Source of the DNA: CANLWN01 sp039815505
GTDB taxonomy: Bacteria; Bacteroidota; Bacteroidia; Flavobacteriales; Flavobacteriaceae
DNA length: 34,124 bases
Direction: 5' to 3'
Assembly (NCBI GenBank): GCA_039815505.1
Contig: JBCBZE010000006.1
Coordinates: 1 to 34,124 of the forward strand
Made by a program: the position numbers and the translations under genes. A model generated the notes under the pieces. That model had not been told where the DNA came from and searched no databases. It worked only from the letters and a program-made list of their open reading frames with translations. This document shows positions 1 through 9,141 of this stretch, in pieces. Positions within the stretch are counted from its first letter, which is position 1. Every line of letters starts with the position of its first letter.

Positions 1-588
1 CACCTGGATAGCGGCAGGAGCAGGGGGCGGATCCAATAAATAGTTGGGGAAACACTGTTCAAAATGTCTGCCCATCCATCCCGTTCTTTCCCCGGAAGTA
101 TCCGTAGTAGTTAAATCGGTATTGGAAAAAATATCGGAACCTGTAAAGTGCGATAGACTTTGACCTTCATAACCAACCCCGTGAACGGCCTTGAACTGGC
201 CATCGCCCCACATGGATTCCAAGGAATTCATATAGGTAGGGATGCCAAATTCATCGGTAAGCCTCAGAATTTTACTTTCCGGAATGTAGATATTAGGTCT
301 GGCATCACGGTAGGTGCCATATTGTTCTATGGGGATAACGGTACTTAGTCCGTCATTACCTCCGGACAATCGTATCAATATTAATATATTATCCGTCTCT
401 CCATCGGAAATGGCTGCGGTCAAAGGGGACGGGGCTGACGCTGTCAGCATATGGCTGCCCAACATCATGGAACCGGATCCCGCTATTCCAAGAGCCTGTA
501 AAAAGGAACGTCTGCTCCAGTATTTATGCTCCTGGTCGTGACCATCTTGATTATCTTTATTTGTGGGTATATGAGTATTATGACACAT
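1..588 (-). CDS. DUF1501 family protein, Tat-exported (C-terminus cut by window edge)
   Basis: Reading from an ATG at 588 gives 196 codons open to the edge, so this is the N-terminal part only; DUF1501 proteins are usually 400-500 residues. A twin-arginine motif (SRRSFLQALG, residues 25-34) followed by a small-residue hydrophobic stretch predicts Tat export. Next comes the family-typical start of the mature domain (LIRLSGGNDGLSTVIP, about residues 71-86) and a Gly-rich HGVGYEGQSLSHF segment. DUF1501 is a sulfatase/alkaline-phosphatase-like family whose substrate is unknown. The gene begins 11 bp after the stop of the DUF1800 gene, and this pairing is very common in Bacteroidota, Planctomycetota and Proteobacteria, so the two are probably one operon acting together in the envelope. 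The family call is firm; the biochemical role is not known. Confidence 0.9.
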   Translation of the reverse strand, partial: MCHNTHIPTNKDNQDGHDQEHKYWSRRSFLQALGIAGSGSMMLGSHMLTASAPSPLTAAISDGETDNILILIRLSGGNDGLSTVIPIEQYGTYRDARPNIYIPESKILRLTDEFGIPTYMNSLESMWGDGQFKAVHGVGYEGQSLSHFTGSDIFSNTDLTTTDTSGERTGWMGRHFEQCFPNYLLDPPPAPAAIQV

Positions 589-599
589 AATAGTAGGTT

Positions 600-2108
600 T
601 TATTTAAGTTGAAACTCAGGTTGTTTGGCGAGATGTTGTAAAAGCAGATAAACCTGCATAGGAACTTCCGGGCTAATGTCTAACATCCACAAAGATGTAC
701 CGCCATCAATAAAATCAGGACTGTAATAGTCCGGGACGGTACCATCTACTTCTGCAAAAGCGGAAAGTGCGTTCCCATATTCATCATCCAGTATTCCTTT
801 GGGGAAAAGTTTGTTTACAATGGCCCTTGTTACGATATCCGGGTTACTGGTACCGCTATTGGCCGGACCCACTACATCCACCGCAAATGTCCTGAACTGT
901 TCAGGATTGTTTTGAAAAAAGCCTTCCAGTATCATTTCTATGGAAAGCCATCTTCCAATCATGAAATTGGTATTGATCCATGTACGGTCTCGTTGCCATC
1001 CGGCGACATCCACGGGATCAAAAAGTTCCTGACCTAAAAGTCTACTGGCATCGATAGCGTTTAACAGAACACTATCATCATAGGAAAAATTGGTTTCCTT
1101 GATGACGTTCAAATAAAAATCGAACGGACTTTTGATGATAACGCCAATGGCATCATCATCAAAAAAGTGTTGACTCTTGAACAATTGTGAAAGCACGGGT
1201 GCCAATTCAAAATTATTCTGTACAAAGGTCGTTGCCAAACCGTCAATGATCTGTGGGGCAATACCTCCATTGGTAGGGTCGTCACTAGAATCGGGGTGTA
1301 TAAAGAATTCATATAACTTTCTACAGATAAAAACGGCAATTTCGTTGGCACGTTCTTCAAAGAGAATATTCATGACATCGTCGTATCCCCAATTTCCGGT
1401 TCTGCCCAAAATAGTTTTACTTCCGGCGTCGAAACGTTCTGGATTGAAGGTCACCGGGGTACAACCCACTTCACCTCTTTCCACATAACCGGTCAAGGCC
1501 CTGGCAGTTTCGATGATATCTTCTTCCGTATAGGCATTTCCTTCGCCAAGGGTAAACAGTTCGTAAAGTTCCCTAGCATAGTTTTCATTGGGATTGTTAC
1601 CATTGTTAAAAGCACCATCCAAATAATACAACATGGCGCTGGTAAGGCCCATTTCACTTACAAAGTCCTTAAAGTTGCCAAGGGCATAACGTTGAAGCGT
1701 ATTGGTATAATAATAAAGGAATGGGGTACAATCGTACACATCCAATTCCGTTACCAAATGATTGCTCCAGAAAAAGCTTAAACGGTCCCTAAGATTGTTG
1801 TTGATGAGTCCATTAGTATAGGCAAGTCTCCATTCCTGGGCTTGGGCTCTTTTAACAGGGCCGTCTTCTTCAGGATAATTGGCATTGGTCCAGTCTGCCC
1901 AAACGGGCGGGGCCAGGGGTGCCAAGTTGATCGCTTCATTGATGAGGTTGTCCACCAAGGCATCGGCAGACTGGCCTATTGCTTGGTTAATGGTCGCAAC
2001 GGAAGCGCTGAAACCTAATCTTCTGTACAAGTGAGCCGCTTTGTTCGCGTCCAAGGGAACGGTATACGGCGCTAATGTTGAACTATTACAGTTAACGAAA
2101 TATTCCAT
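600..2108 (-). CDS. DUF1800 domain-containing protein
   Basis: A 502-residue protein from an ATG at 2108. It opens with an AAHLYRRLGFSAS segment (about 24-36), followed by DRLSFFWSNHLVTEL near 107-121 and the hallmark NPNENYARELYELFTLGEG near 173-191, all typical of DUF1800. The family is uncharacterised enzymatically and is nearly always next to DUF1501, as here, where the downstream DUF1501 gene starts 11 bp after this stop. No clear signal peptide is visible at the N-terminus, whereas the DUF1501 partner has a Tat signal; joint export is possible but not shown. The upstream side is a 192-bp divergent region shared with the yraN-like gene. Length is normal for the family and there is no frameshift. 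Confidence 0.92.
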   Translation of the reverse strand: MEYFVNCNSSTLAPYTVPLDANKAAHLYRRLGFSASVATINQAIGQSADALVDNLINEAINLAPLAPPVWADWTNANYPEEDGPVKRAQAQEWRLAYTNGLINNNLRDRLSFFWSNHLVTELDVYDCTPFLYYYTNTLQRYALGNFKDFVSEMGLTSAMLYYLDGAFNNGNNPNENYARELYELFTLGEGNAYTEEDIIETARALTGYVERGEVGCTPVTFNPERFDAGSKTILGRTGNWGYDDVMNILFEERANEIAVFICRKLYEFFIHPDSSDDPTNGGIAPQIIDGLATTFVQNNFELAPVLSQLFKSQHFFDDDAIGVIIKSPFDFYLNVIKETNFSYDDSVLLNAIDASRLLGQELFDPVDVAGWQRDRTWINTNFMIGRWLSIEMILEGFFQNNPEQFRTFAVDVVGPANSGTSNPDIVTRAIVNKLFPKGILDDEYGNALSAFAEVDGTVPDYYSPDFIDGGTSLWMLDISPEVPMQVYLLLQHLAKQPEFQLK

Positions 2109-2220
2109 AGTTTTTGAGGCATTAGTATATGTTCATAGCTTTGGGGGCTACCTTAAAACGTTTCAATACTTGGTATAGTATACCGATAAACGTATTTTGA
2201 CATTCAATGCGACCAATTTA

Positions 2221-2271
2221 CGATGTTGTGTTTGATTCAGACGATGAAATGTTAATTTTTTCGATGAAATG
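2221..2271. promoter_or_regulatory. Three helically phased CGATG direct repeats in a divergent promoter region
   Basis: CGATG occurs at 2221, 2242 and 2262. The last two copies extend to a 10-bp identical repeat, CGATGAAATG. The spacing is 21 and 20 bp, about two helical turns each. They lie between the divergent DUF1800 and YraN-family genes, ending 29 bp before the ATG at 2301. Equal phasing is what a cooperative DNA-binding protein would need. No regulator is identified, and the repeat may be chance in AT-rich DNA. Confidence 0.3.
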
Positions 2272-2300
2272 CAACATATTGACACTATTTTTCAAAAACT

Positions 2301-2660
2301 ATGGGAAAACACAATGAATTTGGTAAGAAAGGAGAGGACTTGGCGGTAGCTTATTTGATCCAAAAAGGCTATATAATCAAACATCGCAATTACAGATATC
2401 TCAAGGCCGAAATAGATATCATAGCCCAGAAAGAAGAACAGCTGATCGTTGTTGAGGTAAAATCCAGAAGCACTACCTTTTTAAAACATATCGCGGATAC
2501 GGTAACGGAGAAAAAAATAAAATTATTGGTGATGGCCGCCAATCATTTTGTCATTGATAACGATATGGATGTGGAGGTGCGTTTCGATATCATCACCGTT
2601 CTTAAGAAAAACGACATTTTTGAAATTGAACACTTGGCAAATGCTTTCTATCATTTTTAA
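2301..2660 (+). CDS. YraN/UPF0102 family protein (PD-(D/E)XK nuclease fold)
   Basis: A 119-residue protein, normal for UPF0102. It shows the family signature in order: a GKKGEDLAVAYLIQKGY helix (about 9-25), then EIDIIAQ (about 37-43) and VVEVKSRS (about 50-57). Together the EID and EVK elements form the D...ExK catalytic pattern of the Holliday-resolvase-like/PD-(D/E)XK fold. The family is widespread and often annotated as a putative endonuclease, but its cellular substrate is not established. The ATG at 2301 is the first in-frame start and fits homologues that begin just before the G-x-x-G-E motif. It is divergent from DUF1800 and 52 bp upstream of the ACT-like gene, which appears to have its own promoter. 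Confidence 0.9.
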   Translation: MGKHNEFGKKGEDLAVAYLIQKGYIIKHRNYRYLKAEIDIIAQKEEQLIVVEVKSRSTTFLKHIADTVTEKKIKLLVMAANHFVIDNDMDVEVRFDIITVLKKNDIFEIEHLANAFYHF

Positions 2661-2663
2661 ATA

Positions 2664-2695
2664 TTTGTTTTATTTGTAACAATTTGTTATTTTTG
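2664..2695 (+). promoter_or_regulatory. Bacteroidota-type promoter of the ACT-like gene
   Basis: TTTG at 2664-2667 and TATTTTTG at 2688-2695 match the Bacteroidota sigma consensus (TTTG, about 19-20 bp, TAnnTTTG) with a 20-bp spacer. The box ends 17 bp before the ATG at 2713. This argues for 2713 over the TTG at 2707, because it leaves a short but usable leader. Confidence 0.55.
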
Positions 2696-2712
2696 ATTCT
2701 TATTGATTGAAA

Positions 2713-3372
2713 ATGAAAACAATTTCATCTGTTGTAGAGCAATACATTAAAAAGAAACCTTTTTTACAAAGCGCATTAGCTCAAGGAATCATTAACCTTA
2801 CTTCATTATCACGGATCGTAAAACCGGAAATCGAAGATGAACTGGGAAAGGACATCCGAAACGGTGCTATTGTTATGGCCTTAAAGCGACTATCCGATGA
2901 TTTGGAATTTAGGGCTACCCATAAGATCATAAAAGTACTAAAGAATATAGGTGAGATTACGGTACGTTCCTCGCTTACCGATTATACTTTTTTGGCATCT
3001 GATTCCATATTGCCCCAACAGGCGAAGCTTTTGGAAGAGGTCAATGCCAACCAAGATGCATTCTATACCTCTTCTCGCGGTGTAAATGAGATCAATATTG
3101 TCATCAGCAATAGTATGGATACCATTGTGGAGAAGCTTTTTAAAACGGAGAAATGTACACAGAAAGCGGAAAATTTGTCGTCCATTACGGTGAAATTACC
3201 GGCAGAGAACGTATCCGTTCCCGGTATCTACTATTTCATTTTCCAGCGTTTGGCCTGGGAAGGAATCGTATTGTACGAAGTCATATCCACGACGAACGAG
3301 TTTACTATTTTGGTAAACGATGATCAGGTGGATATTGCCTTTAAGACAATCAAGGATTTAAAGACTTTATAA
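2713..3372 (+). CDS. Uncharacterised protein with C-terminal ACT-like domain
   Basis: A 219-residue protein from ATG 2713 (an in-frame TTG lies 6 bp upstream). The first 130 residues are mostly helical and match no domain I recognise; they include KDIRNGAIVMALKRLSDD, which may be a helical or winged-helix-like segment. Residues about 160-215 resemble the ACT repeats of aspartate kinases: a VPGIYYFIFQRLAWEGI strand-helix unit, then VISTTNEFTILVNDDQVDIAFKTI-type sequence. There is no amino-acid kinase domain, so this is not itself an aspartate kinase, although such proteins may be labelled that way. ACT domains usually bind amino acids and regulate enzymes or transcription, so a ligand-sensing role is an inference. 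Its stop overlaps the convergent TlpA-like gene by 6 bp. Confidence 0.75.
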   Translation: MKTISSVVEQYIKKKPFLQSALAQGIINLTSLSRIVKPEIEDELGKDIRNGAIVMALKRLSDDLEFRATHKIIKVLKNIGEITVRSSLTDYTFLASDSILPQQAKLLEEVNANQDAFYTSSRGVNEINIVISNSMDTIVEKLFKTEKCTQKAENLSSITVKLPAENVSVPGIYYFIFQRLAWEGIVLYEVISTTNEFTILVNDDQVDIAFKTIKDLKTL

Positions 3373-4704
3373 TTGATTACTTTCCAAAAAAGAAAGCACT
3401 TCTTTATAATCGTTGGGTTTGGCTATGATTTTTTTATCCCTATCCAGCACAAAGTACGAAGGGGTTTCTTCTATGGCATACAATTTGGCATAAGCGCTTT
3501 CCCATTTGCCCAAGGAGATGGCATGGGTAAAATTCGTTAGCGTATCGGCCACTGTTTTCCAGCCGGCCGTATCGTCCTCCAAACCTACTGCTATCACCTT
3601 TAAAGTAGTATCCTCTTTTATTTTTTCATGAAATTTGGGCAACTCGTTTAAACAATGGGAACAGCTGCTACTCCAAAAAACGAGCACATAATGTTTAAAA
3701 CCGCTCAATGCGCTCAGTTTTATTGTTTCATCGGTAGCGTTTTTCCACAATAGTTCCGGAGCTACCTCACCAAACCGTAAACGGTTATGCCGTTCGATCT
3801 CGTTGATGATGTCTTTATTATCGGTTTCCCGCAATAAAGGCCCAAGATAGGTATGGTATATAAAATCCGAATTGGCGTTAAAACTTTTTAAGGCTGTTTG
3901 TGACCATAGGTTATAATAGAGATGCATTTTAAAATCAGTATCCAAGCCTTTTAAGTGGCCATCTACCTCGATTAGGTTCTTTTGTATCCCATCTTCGATT
4001 TTTTCCTTGGATAGTTGGGCTAAAGGCAAAGCGGTAAAGACATAGTTTATAATCTTGTCCGTTAAAAAGCCGGATGCCTGTAATACCGGATTTTTGAAAT
4101 CGAGTGCCTTAAAATAGCTTTCCTTTTTACGTTCAAGATAAACTTCAATAGCTTCAAAACCTGATGGAATATAGGGGCTATTGGCCATAATAAAATGATG
4201 TGCCATGGTACCTATTGACTTTTCCCCATAGACTTTCTGTGTATCCTTTAATTGGGCTACCAGACCTAAGAACAGGTCTTCATCTGTTTTCCCCGTAGTA
4301 AAGAAACCCATGATTTCTTGCTCTATATCATGTATCTTTTTGAAGTATTCATTAAATAATTGGTTTTCCCTTGATGTTATAAAGGAAACTCCATCATCCA
4401 TATTAAAAGAGAGTTCAATGGCTTCTTCCCCATTATAGATAAAATCAAAATAGAACTCCTCTTGGGGAACGGCATAGACCAACCTATATGTTCCTTTCTG
4501 GGCATTTTGGGGCATAGTAAGTTTAAATGAACCCCCGGTAATAGCAGTATCGGCAATGTAAGCTTGGGAACCGGGCCTTAATTGGTAGACAATGAGCCAT
4601 TTGTAATCATCGGCCGGGGAAAAAGTCCCCGAAATGCTCTGTTGCGCTTGGGTGGTAATCGCAAGGCAGACCAAAATAAAGACAATGAGACGGTTATTTT
4701 TCAT
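3367..4704 (-). CDS. Exported TlpA/thioredoxin-like protein
   Basis: A 445-residue protein. The N-terminus (MKNNRLIVFILVCLAITTQAQ) is a Sec signal peptide with likely cleavage near residue 20. Residues about 22-105 are beta-rich, as in DUF4369-type N-terminal domains of Bacteroidota TlpA proteins; the middle is helical. The C-terminal domain (about 320-445) is thioredoxin-like, with a redox pair C348-S-H-C351 in VFWSSSCSHCLNELP and the cis-proline near P415 in EETPSYFVLD. CSHC differs from the classical CGPC and from CPPC; the middle residues tune redox potential. It is expected to act on disulfides in the periplasm, and the partner is unknown. It follows mfd by 42 bp and may share its transcript. 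Its 3' end overlaps the convergent ACT-like gene. Confidence 0.88.
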   Translation of the reverse strand: MKNNRLIVFILVCLAITTQAQQSISGTFSPADDYKWLIVYQLRPGSQAYIADTAITGGSFKLTMPQNAQKGTYRLVYAVPQEEFYFDFIYNGEEAIELSFNMDDGVSFITSRENQLFNEYFKKIHDIEQEIMGFFTTGKTDEDLFLGLVAQLKDTQKVYGEKSIGTMAHHFIMANSPYIPSGFEAIEVYLERKKESYFKALDFKNPVLQASGFLTDKIINYVFTALPLAQLSKEKIEDGIQKNLIEVDGHLKGLDTDFKMHLYYNLWSQTALKSFNANSDFIYHTYLGPLLRETDNKDIINEIERHNRLRFGEVAPELLWKNATDETIKLSALSGFKHYVLVFWSSSCSHCLNELPKFHEKIKEDTTLKVIAVGLEDDTAGWKTVADTLTNFTHAISLGKWESAYAKLYAIEETPSYFVLDRDKKIIAKPNDYKEVLSFLESNQL

Positions 4705-4746
4705 GGTACTTGTTCTATTTCAAAAATTGGACCAAAAGGGTATCAT

Positions 4747-7700
4747 TTACGAGACCGTTTCAGGAGTTTTTACAAAAGGTTGTATAGCTTTTAATGCCTT
4801 TTTCACGGAGGTGATTCCATCAAAAACCAACATCAAACGCAATCCGTTCCGAGTCTGTTTTTCCTTCATCTTACATAGACCGGGATGCGATTGTACAAAT
4901 TGCAAAACTCGGGTAAAACCACTACTTTGATAAAAATCCGATTGTTGGTCCGCAATAAAATAGCCGATCAGTTTTCCTTTTTTCATGACTACTTTTTCCA
5001 GACCAATGCCATTGGCAATCCATTTAATGCGGACGGAATTCAACAAATCCTCTACTTGGGCGGGAAGTCCCCCGAACCTATCGGTCAATCCCGTTTCGAA
5101 CTTTTTAAGACCTTCTTCATCACTTACCAGATTAAGTTGCGTATACAGGTTAAGGCGTTCCGTAATATTATTGACATAATCATCAGGGAACAAGAGTTCA
5201 AAATCGGAATCGATCTGCGTTTCTTTTACGAATATTTTTGGGGTACCCTCTACCTCCTCATAGAGTTCTTTAAATTCATTTTCTTTTAGCTCCTCTATGG
5301 TTTCGGCAAGTATTTTTTGGTAGGCATCAAAACCAATTTCATTGATAAAACCGCTTTGTTCACCACCAAGGAGATCACCTGCCCCGCGGATTTCCAAATC
5401 TTTCATAGCGATATTGAAACCGCTGCCGAGTTCGGTAAATTGTTCCAATGCCTGTATTCGCTTACCGGCATCGGAGGTCATCATATCATAGGGAGGGGTA
5501 ATAAAGTAACAGAAGGCTTTTTTATTGCTACGACCCACACGCCCACGCATCTGGTGAAGGTCGCTCAATCCAAAATTATTGGCATTATTGATAAAAATGG
5601 TATTGGCATTGGTAACATCGAGGCCACTTTCCACAATGGTTGTAGAGACCAGTACATCGAACTCCCCGTTCATAAAGGCAAGCATCAAGGTTTCCAATTT
5701 TTTCCCCTCCATTTGTCCATGTCCTATACCAATTTTGGCATCGGGCACCAAGCGTTGTATCATTCCGGCGACCTCCTTGATATTTTCTATACGGTTATGG
5801 ATAAAAAATACCTGTCCGCCCCTTTGTATCTCATAAATGACGGCATCCCTAATGGTCTCTTCGTTAAAACGGGTCACATTACTTTCTATGGGATATCTGT
5901 TGGGCGGGGGCGTATTGATAACGGATAGGTCCCTTGCCGCCATTAAGCTAAATTGTAATGTCCGGGGAATGGGGGTCGCCGTCAAGGTAAGGACATCTAC
6001 GTTTTCCTTAATGGATTTTAGTTTGTCCTTTACGGATACCCCGAATTTCTGTTCTTCGTCCACGATCAACAATCCAAGGTCTTTGAACTTTACATTTTTG
6101 TTTACCAACTGATGGGTACCTATGATAATATCCACCTTACCTGCTTCCAAATGCTCCAAGACCTCTTTTTTTTCTTTGGTAGTCCGGAAGCGGTTGAGGT
6201 AATCTACCGTTACCGGCATTTCCTTTAAACGTTTTTTAAAGGTTCTGCTATGCTGAAAGGCCAGAATGGTAGTGGGGACCAAAACAGCCACTTGTTTACC
6301 GTTATCCACTGCTTTAAAGGCCGCCCTTATGGCTACTTCTGTCTTTCCAAAACCAACATCGCCACAGATCAAACGATCCATGGGCCGTTCGCTTTCCATA
6401 TCCTTTTTGATATCGGCGGTGGCAGTAACCTGATCTGGGGTATCCTCATAGATAAAAGAAGCTTCCAACTCGTGCTGAAGGTAACTGTCCGGGGCATATT
6501 GAAATCCTTTTTCCAATCTACGCTTGGCATATACTTTTATAAGGTCGAACGCTATTTTTTTGACCCTTGACTTTGTTTTTTGCTTTAACTTTTTCCAAGC
6601 GGCCGAGCCCAGTTTGTAAATCTTGGGAACAGCACCGTCTTTTCCATTAAATTTGGAAATCTTATGTAGGGAATGAATACTGACATATAGAATATCCCGC
6701 TCTCCGTACATCAGTTTTATAGCTTCTTGTTGCCGGCCTTCTACATCTATTTTTTGAAGTCCACCAAATTTTCCGATACCATGATCTATGTGCGTAACGT
6801 AGTCCCCAATTTCTAATTTATTGAGTTCTTTGAGCGTAATGGCCTGTTTTTTGGCGTAGCCGTTTTTAATATGGAATTTGTGATAACGCTCAAAGATTTG
6901 GTGATCGGTATAGCAGACAATCTTTAAATCGTCCTCTATGAAACCTTTGTACAAAGGAAAAACAATCGTCTTGTAATGCACTTCCCGTTCCATTTCATCA
7001 AAGATGTCATGGAAACGCTTGGCCTGTTGATCCGAAGCGCAAAAAATGTAGTTGACATATCCTTTTTGGTGGTTGCGATTTAGATCATCCAATAATAAAT
7101 CGAACTTCTTATTGAAAGAGGGTTGAGGTTTGGTGCTATAGGTGATAGAAGTATCTTGGTCATTGATCGATAGAACGGAAGACCCCCCCATTTCTATCAC
7201 GCTGAATGTGGACAATTGTTTTTTGAGAAGTTCGGAATTTACAAATAGTTCCCGAGGTTCGGAATGGTTGATTTCCTCCGACAGCTTGGAAAATGCTTCC
7301 TCCGCTTTTTCAAAAAACAAAGCTATTCTGCTTAGGAGTACATCCGTATGTTTGCTGAATATAATGGTATTGGTAGAAATATAGGTAAGGAAGCTTTCCC
7401 GGGTCTCTTTTAAAAACTTGTTTTCAACATTGGGGATAACCGTAATCTTCTTTACGGTATCCACGGAGAGCTGGGTTTCTACATCGAAGGTGCGAACACT
7501 GTCTATTTCATCTCCAAAAAACTCTATTCTATAGGGTTTATCATGGGAAAAAGAGAAGACATCCACAATTCCCCCTCGAACGGAAAACTCTCCCGGTTCC
7601 GTTACGAAATCGACACGCCTAAATTGGTATTCAAAAAGTACCTCATTGAGAAAGTCAAGACTTAGGGTATCGCCCACCTTGATTTTGAGTGTATTTTTAT

Positions 7701-8115
7701 TGAGCTCTTTTCTAGTAACCACCTTTTCAAAAAGCGCATCGGGATAGGTAACGATGACGGCCGGTTTTTTTCTGGAGTTGATACGGTTTAGCACTTCGGC
7801 CCGTAACAATACGTTGGCATTATCGGTTTCTTCTATCTGATAAGGTCTTCGATAACTTCCCGGATAGAAGAGTACATCCTTTTCACCAATAAGTTCCTCC
7901 AGATCGTTAAGATGATAGGCAGCGTCCTCTTTATCGTCTAGAATCAACAAAAAAGGGGCTTCGGAATGCTTGAACGTCTCGGCCACAACAAAAGATAAGG
8001 AAGAACCTACCAGTCCTTTTAAATGGGTGAGACTTTGGGAACGGGCAATAGCATTCTGCAGTTTCCCGGTTTGGGGAGACCGTGCAAACAGTTGTTGGAT
8101 TATAGACTGGGTCAA
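4747..8115 (-). CDS. mfd: Transcription-repair coupling factor Mfd
   Basis: Mfd uses ATP to push stalled RNA polymerase off damaged DNA and recruits UvrA for nucleotide excision repair. Numbering from the most upstream start (TTG 8133), the order is: a UvrB-like N-terminal module (about 15-220), a CarD-type RNA-polymerase interaction domain (about 435-500, with the YVTHIDHGIGKF segment), an SF2 ATPase with Walker A GDVGFGKTE (591-599), DEEQKFGV (692-699) and TATPIPRTL (718-726), a second RecA lobe with the MRGRVGRS motif, and a C-terminal TRCF domain. The length of 1122-1128 residues is normal. The TTG at 8133 lies inside a perfect -7 promoter box (8131-8138), so the in-frame TTG at 8115 is preferred; no ATG occurs near the N-terminus. 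The first residues remain uncertain. Confidence 0.97.
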   Translation of the reverse strand: MTQSIIQQLFARSPQTGKLQNAIARSQSLTHLKGLVGSSLSFVVAETFKHSEAPFLLILDDKEDAAYHLNDLEELIGEKDVLFYPGSYRRPYQIEETDNANVLLRAEVLNRINSRKKPAVIVTYPDALFEKVVTRKELNKNTLKIKVGDTLSLDFLNEVLFEYQFRRVDFVTEPGEFSVRGGIVDVFSFSHDKPYRIEFFGDEIDSVRTFDVETQLSVDTVKKITVIPNVENKFLKETRESFLTYISTNTIIFSKHTDVLLSRIALFFEKAEEAFSKLSEEINHSEPRELFVNSELLKKQLSTFSVIEMGGSSVLSINDQDTSITYSTKPQPSFNKKFDLLLDDLNRNHQKGYVNYIFCASDQQAKRFHDIFDEMEREVHYKTIVFPLYKGFIEDDLKIVCYTDHQIFERYHKFHIKNGYAKKQAITLKELNKLEIGDYVTHIDHGIGKFGGLQKIDVEGRQQEAIKLMYGERDILYVSIHSLHKISKFNGKDGAVPKIYKLGSAAWKKLKQKTKSRVKKIAFDLIKVYAKRRLEKGFQYAPDSYLQHELEASFIYEDTPDQVTATADIKKDMESERPMDRLICGDVGFGKTEVAIRAAFKAVDNGKQVAVLVPTTILAFQHSRTFKKRLKEMPVTVDYLNRFRTTKEKKEVLEHLEAGKVDIIIGTHQLVNKNVKFKDLGLLIVDEEQKFGVSVKDKLKSIKENVDVLTLTATPIPRTLQFSLMAARDLSVINTPPPNRYPIESNVTRFNEETIRDAVIYEIQRGGQVFFIHNRIENIKEVAGMIQRLVPDAKIGIGHGQMEGKKLETLMLAFMNGEFDVLVSTTIVESGLDVTNANTIFINNANNFGLSDLHQMRGRVGRSNKKAFCYFITPPYDMMTSDAGKRIQALEQFTELGSGFNIAMKDLEIRGAGDLLGGEQSGFINEIGFDAYQKILAETIEELKENEFKELYEEVEGTPKIFVKETQIDSDFELLFPDDYVNNITERLNLYTQLNLVSDEEGLKKFETGLTDRFGGLPAQVEDLLNSVRIKWIANGIGLEKVVMKKGKLIGYFIADQQSDFYQSSGFTRVLQFVQSHPGLCKMKEKQTRNGLRLMLVFDGITSVKKALKAIQPFVKTPETVS

Positions 8116-8130
8116 CCGTAAAAATTTGTG

Positions 8131-8138
8131 CAAATATA
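8131..8138 (-). promoter_or_regulatory. -7 promoter box of mfd
   Basis: On the minus strand the sequence TATATTTG matches TAnnTTTG exactly and ends 15 bp before the proposed TTG start at 8115. No good -33 TTTG is present at the expected distance. If transcription begins here, the upstream TTG at 8133 cannot be the start. Confidence 0.4.
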
Positions 8139-8244
8139 GCTACTCTTATAGTCTAATAAAAAGTAAACTATCGAAGTTTGGAAGTTTATGTAGACAATAA
8201 AAACCGAGATGTAACAATTAGGGTTTTATAGACCCGCTTTTTGC

Positions 8245-8275
8245 TTTGGGATATATAAGTTATTGCTTACCTTTC
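8245..8275 (+). promoter_or_regulatory. Promoter of the first AraC-type regulator
   Basis: TTTG at 8245-8248, a 19-bp spacer, then TACCTTTC at 8268-8275 (7 of 8 to TAnnTTTG). The spacing is ideal for the Bacteroidota consensus. It places the transcript start within a few bases of the ATG at 8284, giving a very short leader. Confidence 0.45.
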
Positions 8276-8283
8276 TAAGTGTT

Positions 8284-9141
8284 ATGACCCGTGATATTAT
8301 TAACATCAACGATTTTATTATTTTGTTGGAGGAGGCCAACTCGGATAGGGTTACCACAGATGTATGCAGTTTTGAAGAACCTTTGATAGCCGTGGCCCTC
8401 TACGGTTCCGGTAATGTACATTTATCCATGAAATATGGAACAAAACAACAGGATTATGAGCATACCAAGGGATTGGCACTTTCATTTTATGCCGATGAAC
8501 GGGTAGCATGTATACATACCGTTTCAGCTACGAAACCTTTACAGTGTATCGTCATCGCCACATCGCCCAACAATTTAACGAAGTTGCCAAATAATGAGGG
8601 AGAATTGTTCAGTGAGCTGTTGCGGCAATTGGTAGAACCCTCGGACCATTATGTGGAAGGCCCTCGTTTTTTTATGACCCCTGAAATGCAACATATAGTC
8701 GACAATGTTTTTAACAACCAATACGAAGGTAAGGCCAAGATGATGTTTTTTCGCAGTCAGATAACCGCCTTGTTGTCCCACTTTTTTTGGCAGTTGTCCA
8801 CCATGAACACATCTGGCATTAAGGCCTTGGAAAGGGAAAAGTTATTTTTGGCTAAAGAAATATTATCCAACAACCTGGACGCACCGCCTTCACTGTCCGA
8901 ACTTTCCCGACAGATAGGACTCAATACCTTTAGGCTAAAGAAAGATTTTAAGGCTCTTTTTGGAGTCCCCGTTTTCAAATATCTTCAAAATGAACGTATG
9001 ACCAAGGCACATGAGCTCATTCGGAACCAAAGAGCTACGGTACAGGAAGCCGCGTGGCATGTTGGGTATGATAGTCTAAGCTCTTTTTCCAATGCCTTTA
9101 CAAAAAAATTTGGCTTTCGGCCGAGTGAGATTAGAGGTTAA
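8284..9141 (+). CDS. AraC-family transcriptional regulator
   Basis: A 285-residue protein from ATG 8284. A TTG at 8263 in the same frame lies within the promoter region and is not preferred. The C-terminal about 95 residues contain the two AraC helix-turn-helix motifs: LSELSRQIGLNTFRLKKDF, then VQEAAWHVGYDSLSSFSNAF followed by the KKFGFRPSEIRG ending. The N-terminal half is a beta-rich ligand or effector domain without a recognisable sugar-binding motif; the overall layout resembles PchR-like regulators common in Bacteroidota, but the effector cannot be read from the sequence. It is convergent with the cyclase gene (4-bp overlap at 9138-9141), so its target is not evident from an operon. Confidence 0.88.
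   Translation: MTRDIININDFIILLEEANSDRVTTDVCSFEEPLIAVALYGSGNVHLSMKYGTKQQDYEHTKGLALSFYADERVACIHTVSATKPLQCIVIATSPNNLTKLPNNEGELFSELLRQLVEPSDHYVEGPRFFMTPEMQHIVDNVFNNQYEGKAKMMFFRSQITALLSHFFWQLSTMNTSGIKALEREKLFLAKEILSNNLDAPPSLSELSRQIGLNTFRLKKDFKALFGVPVFKYLQNERMTKAHELIRNQRATVQEAAWHVGYDSLSSFSNAFTKKFGFRPSEIRG

Noticed and set aside
2707..2712. TTG start for the ACT-like gene
   Set aside because: An ATG lies 6 bp downstream at a better distance from the promoter; the two-codon extension adds nothing conserved.
4885..5928. Several plus-strand open frames of 64-203 codons
   Set aside because: They lie opposite mfd, whose motifs are intact over the same bases; their compositions are not protein-like and show no motif.
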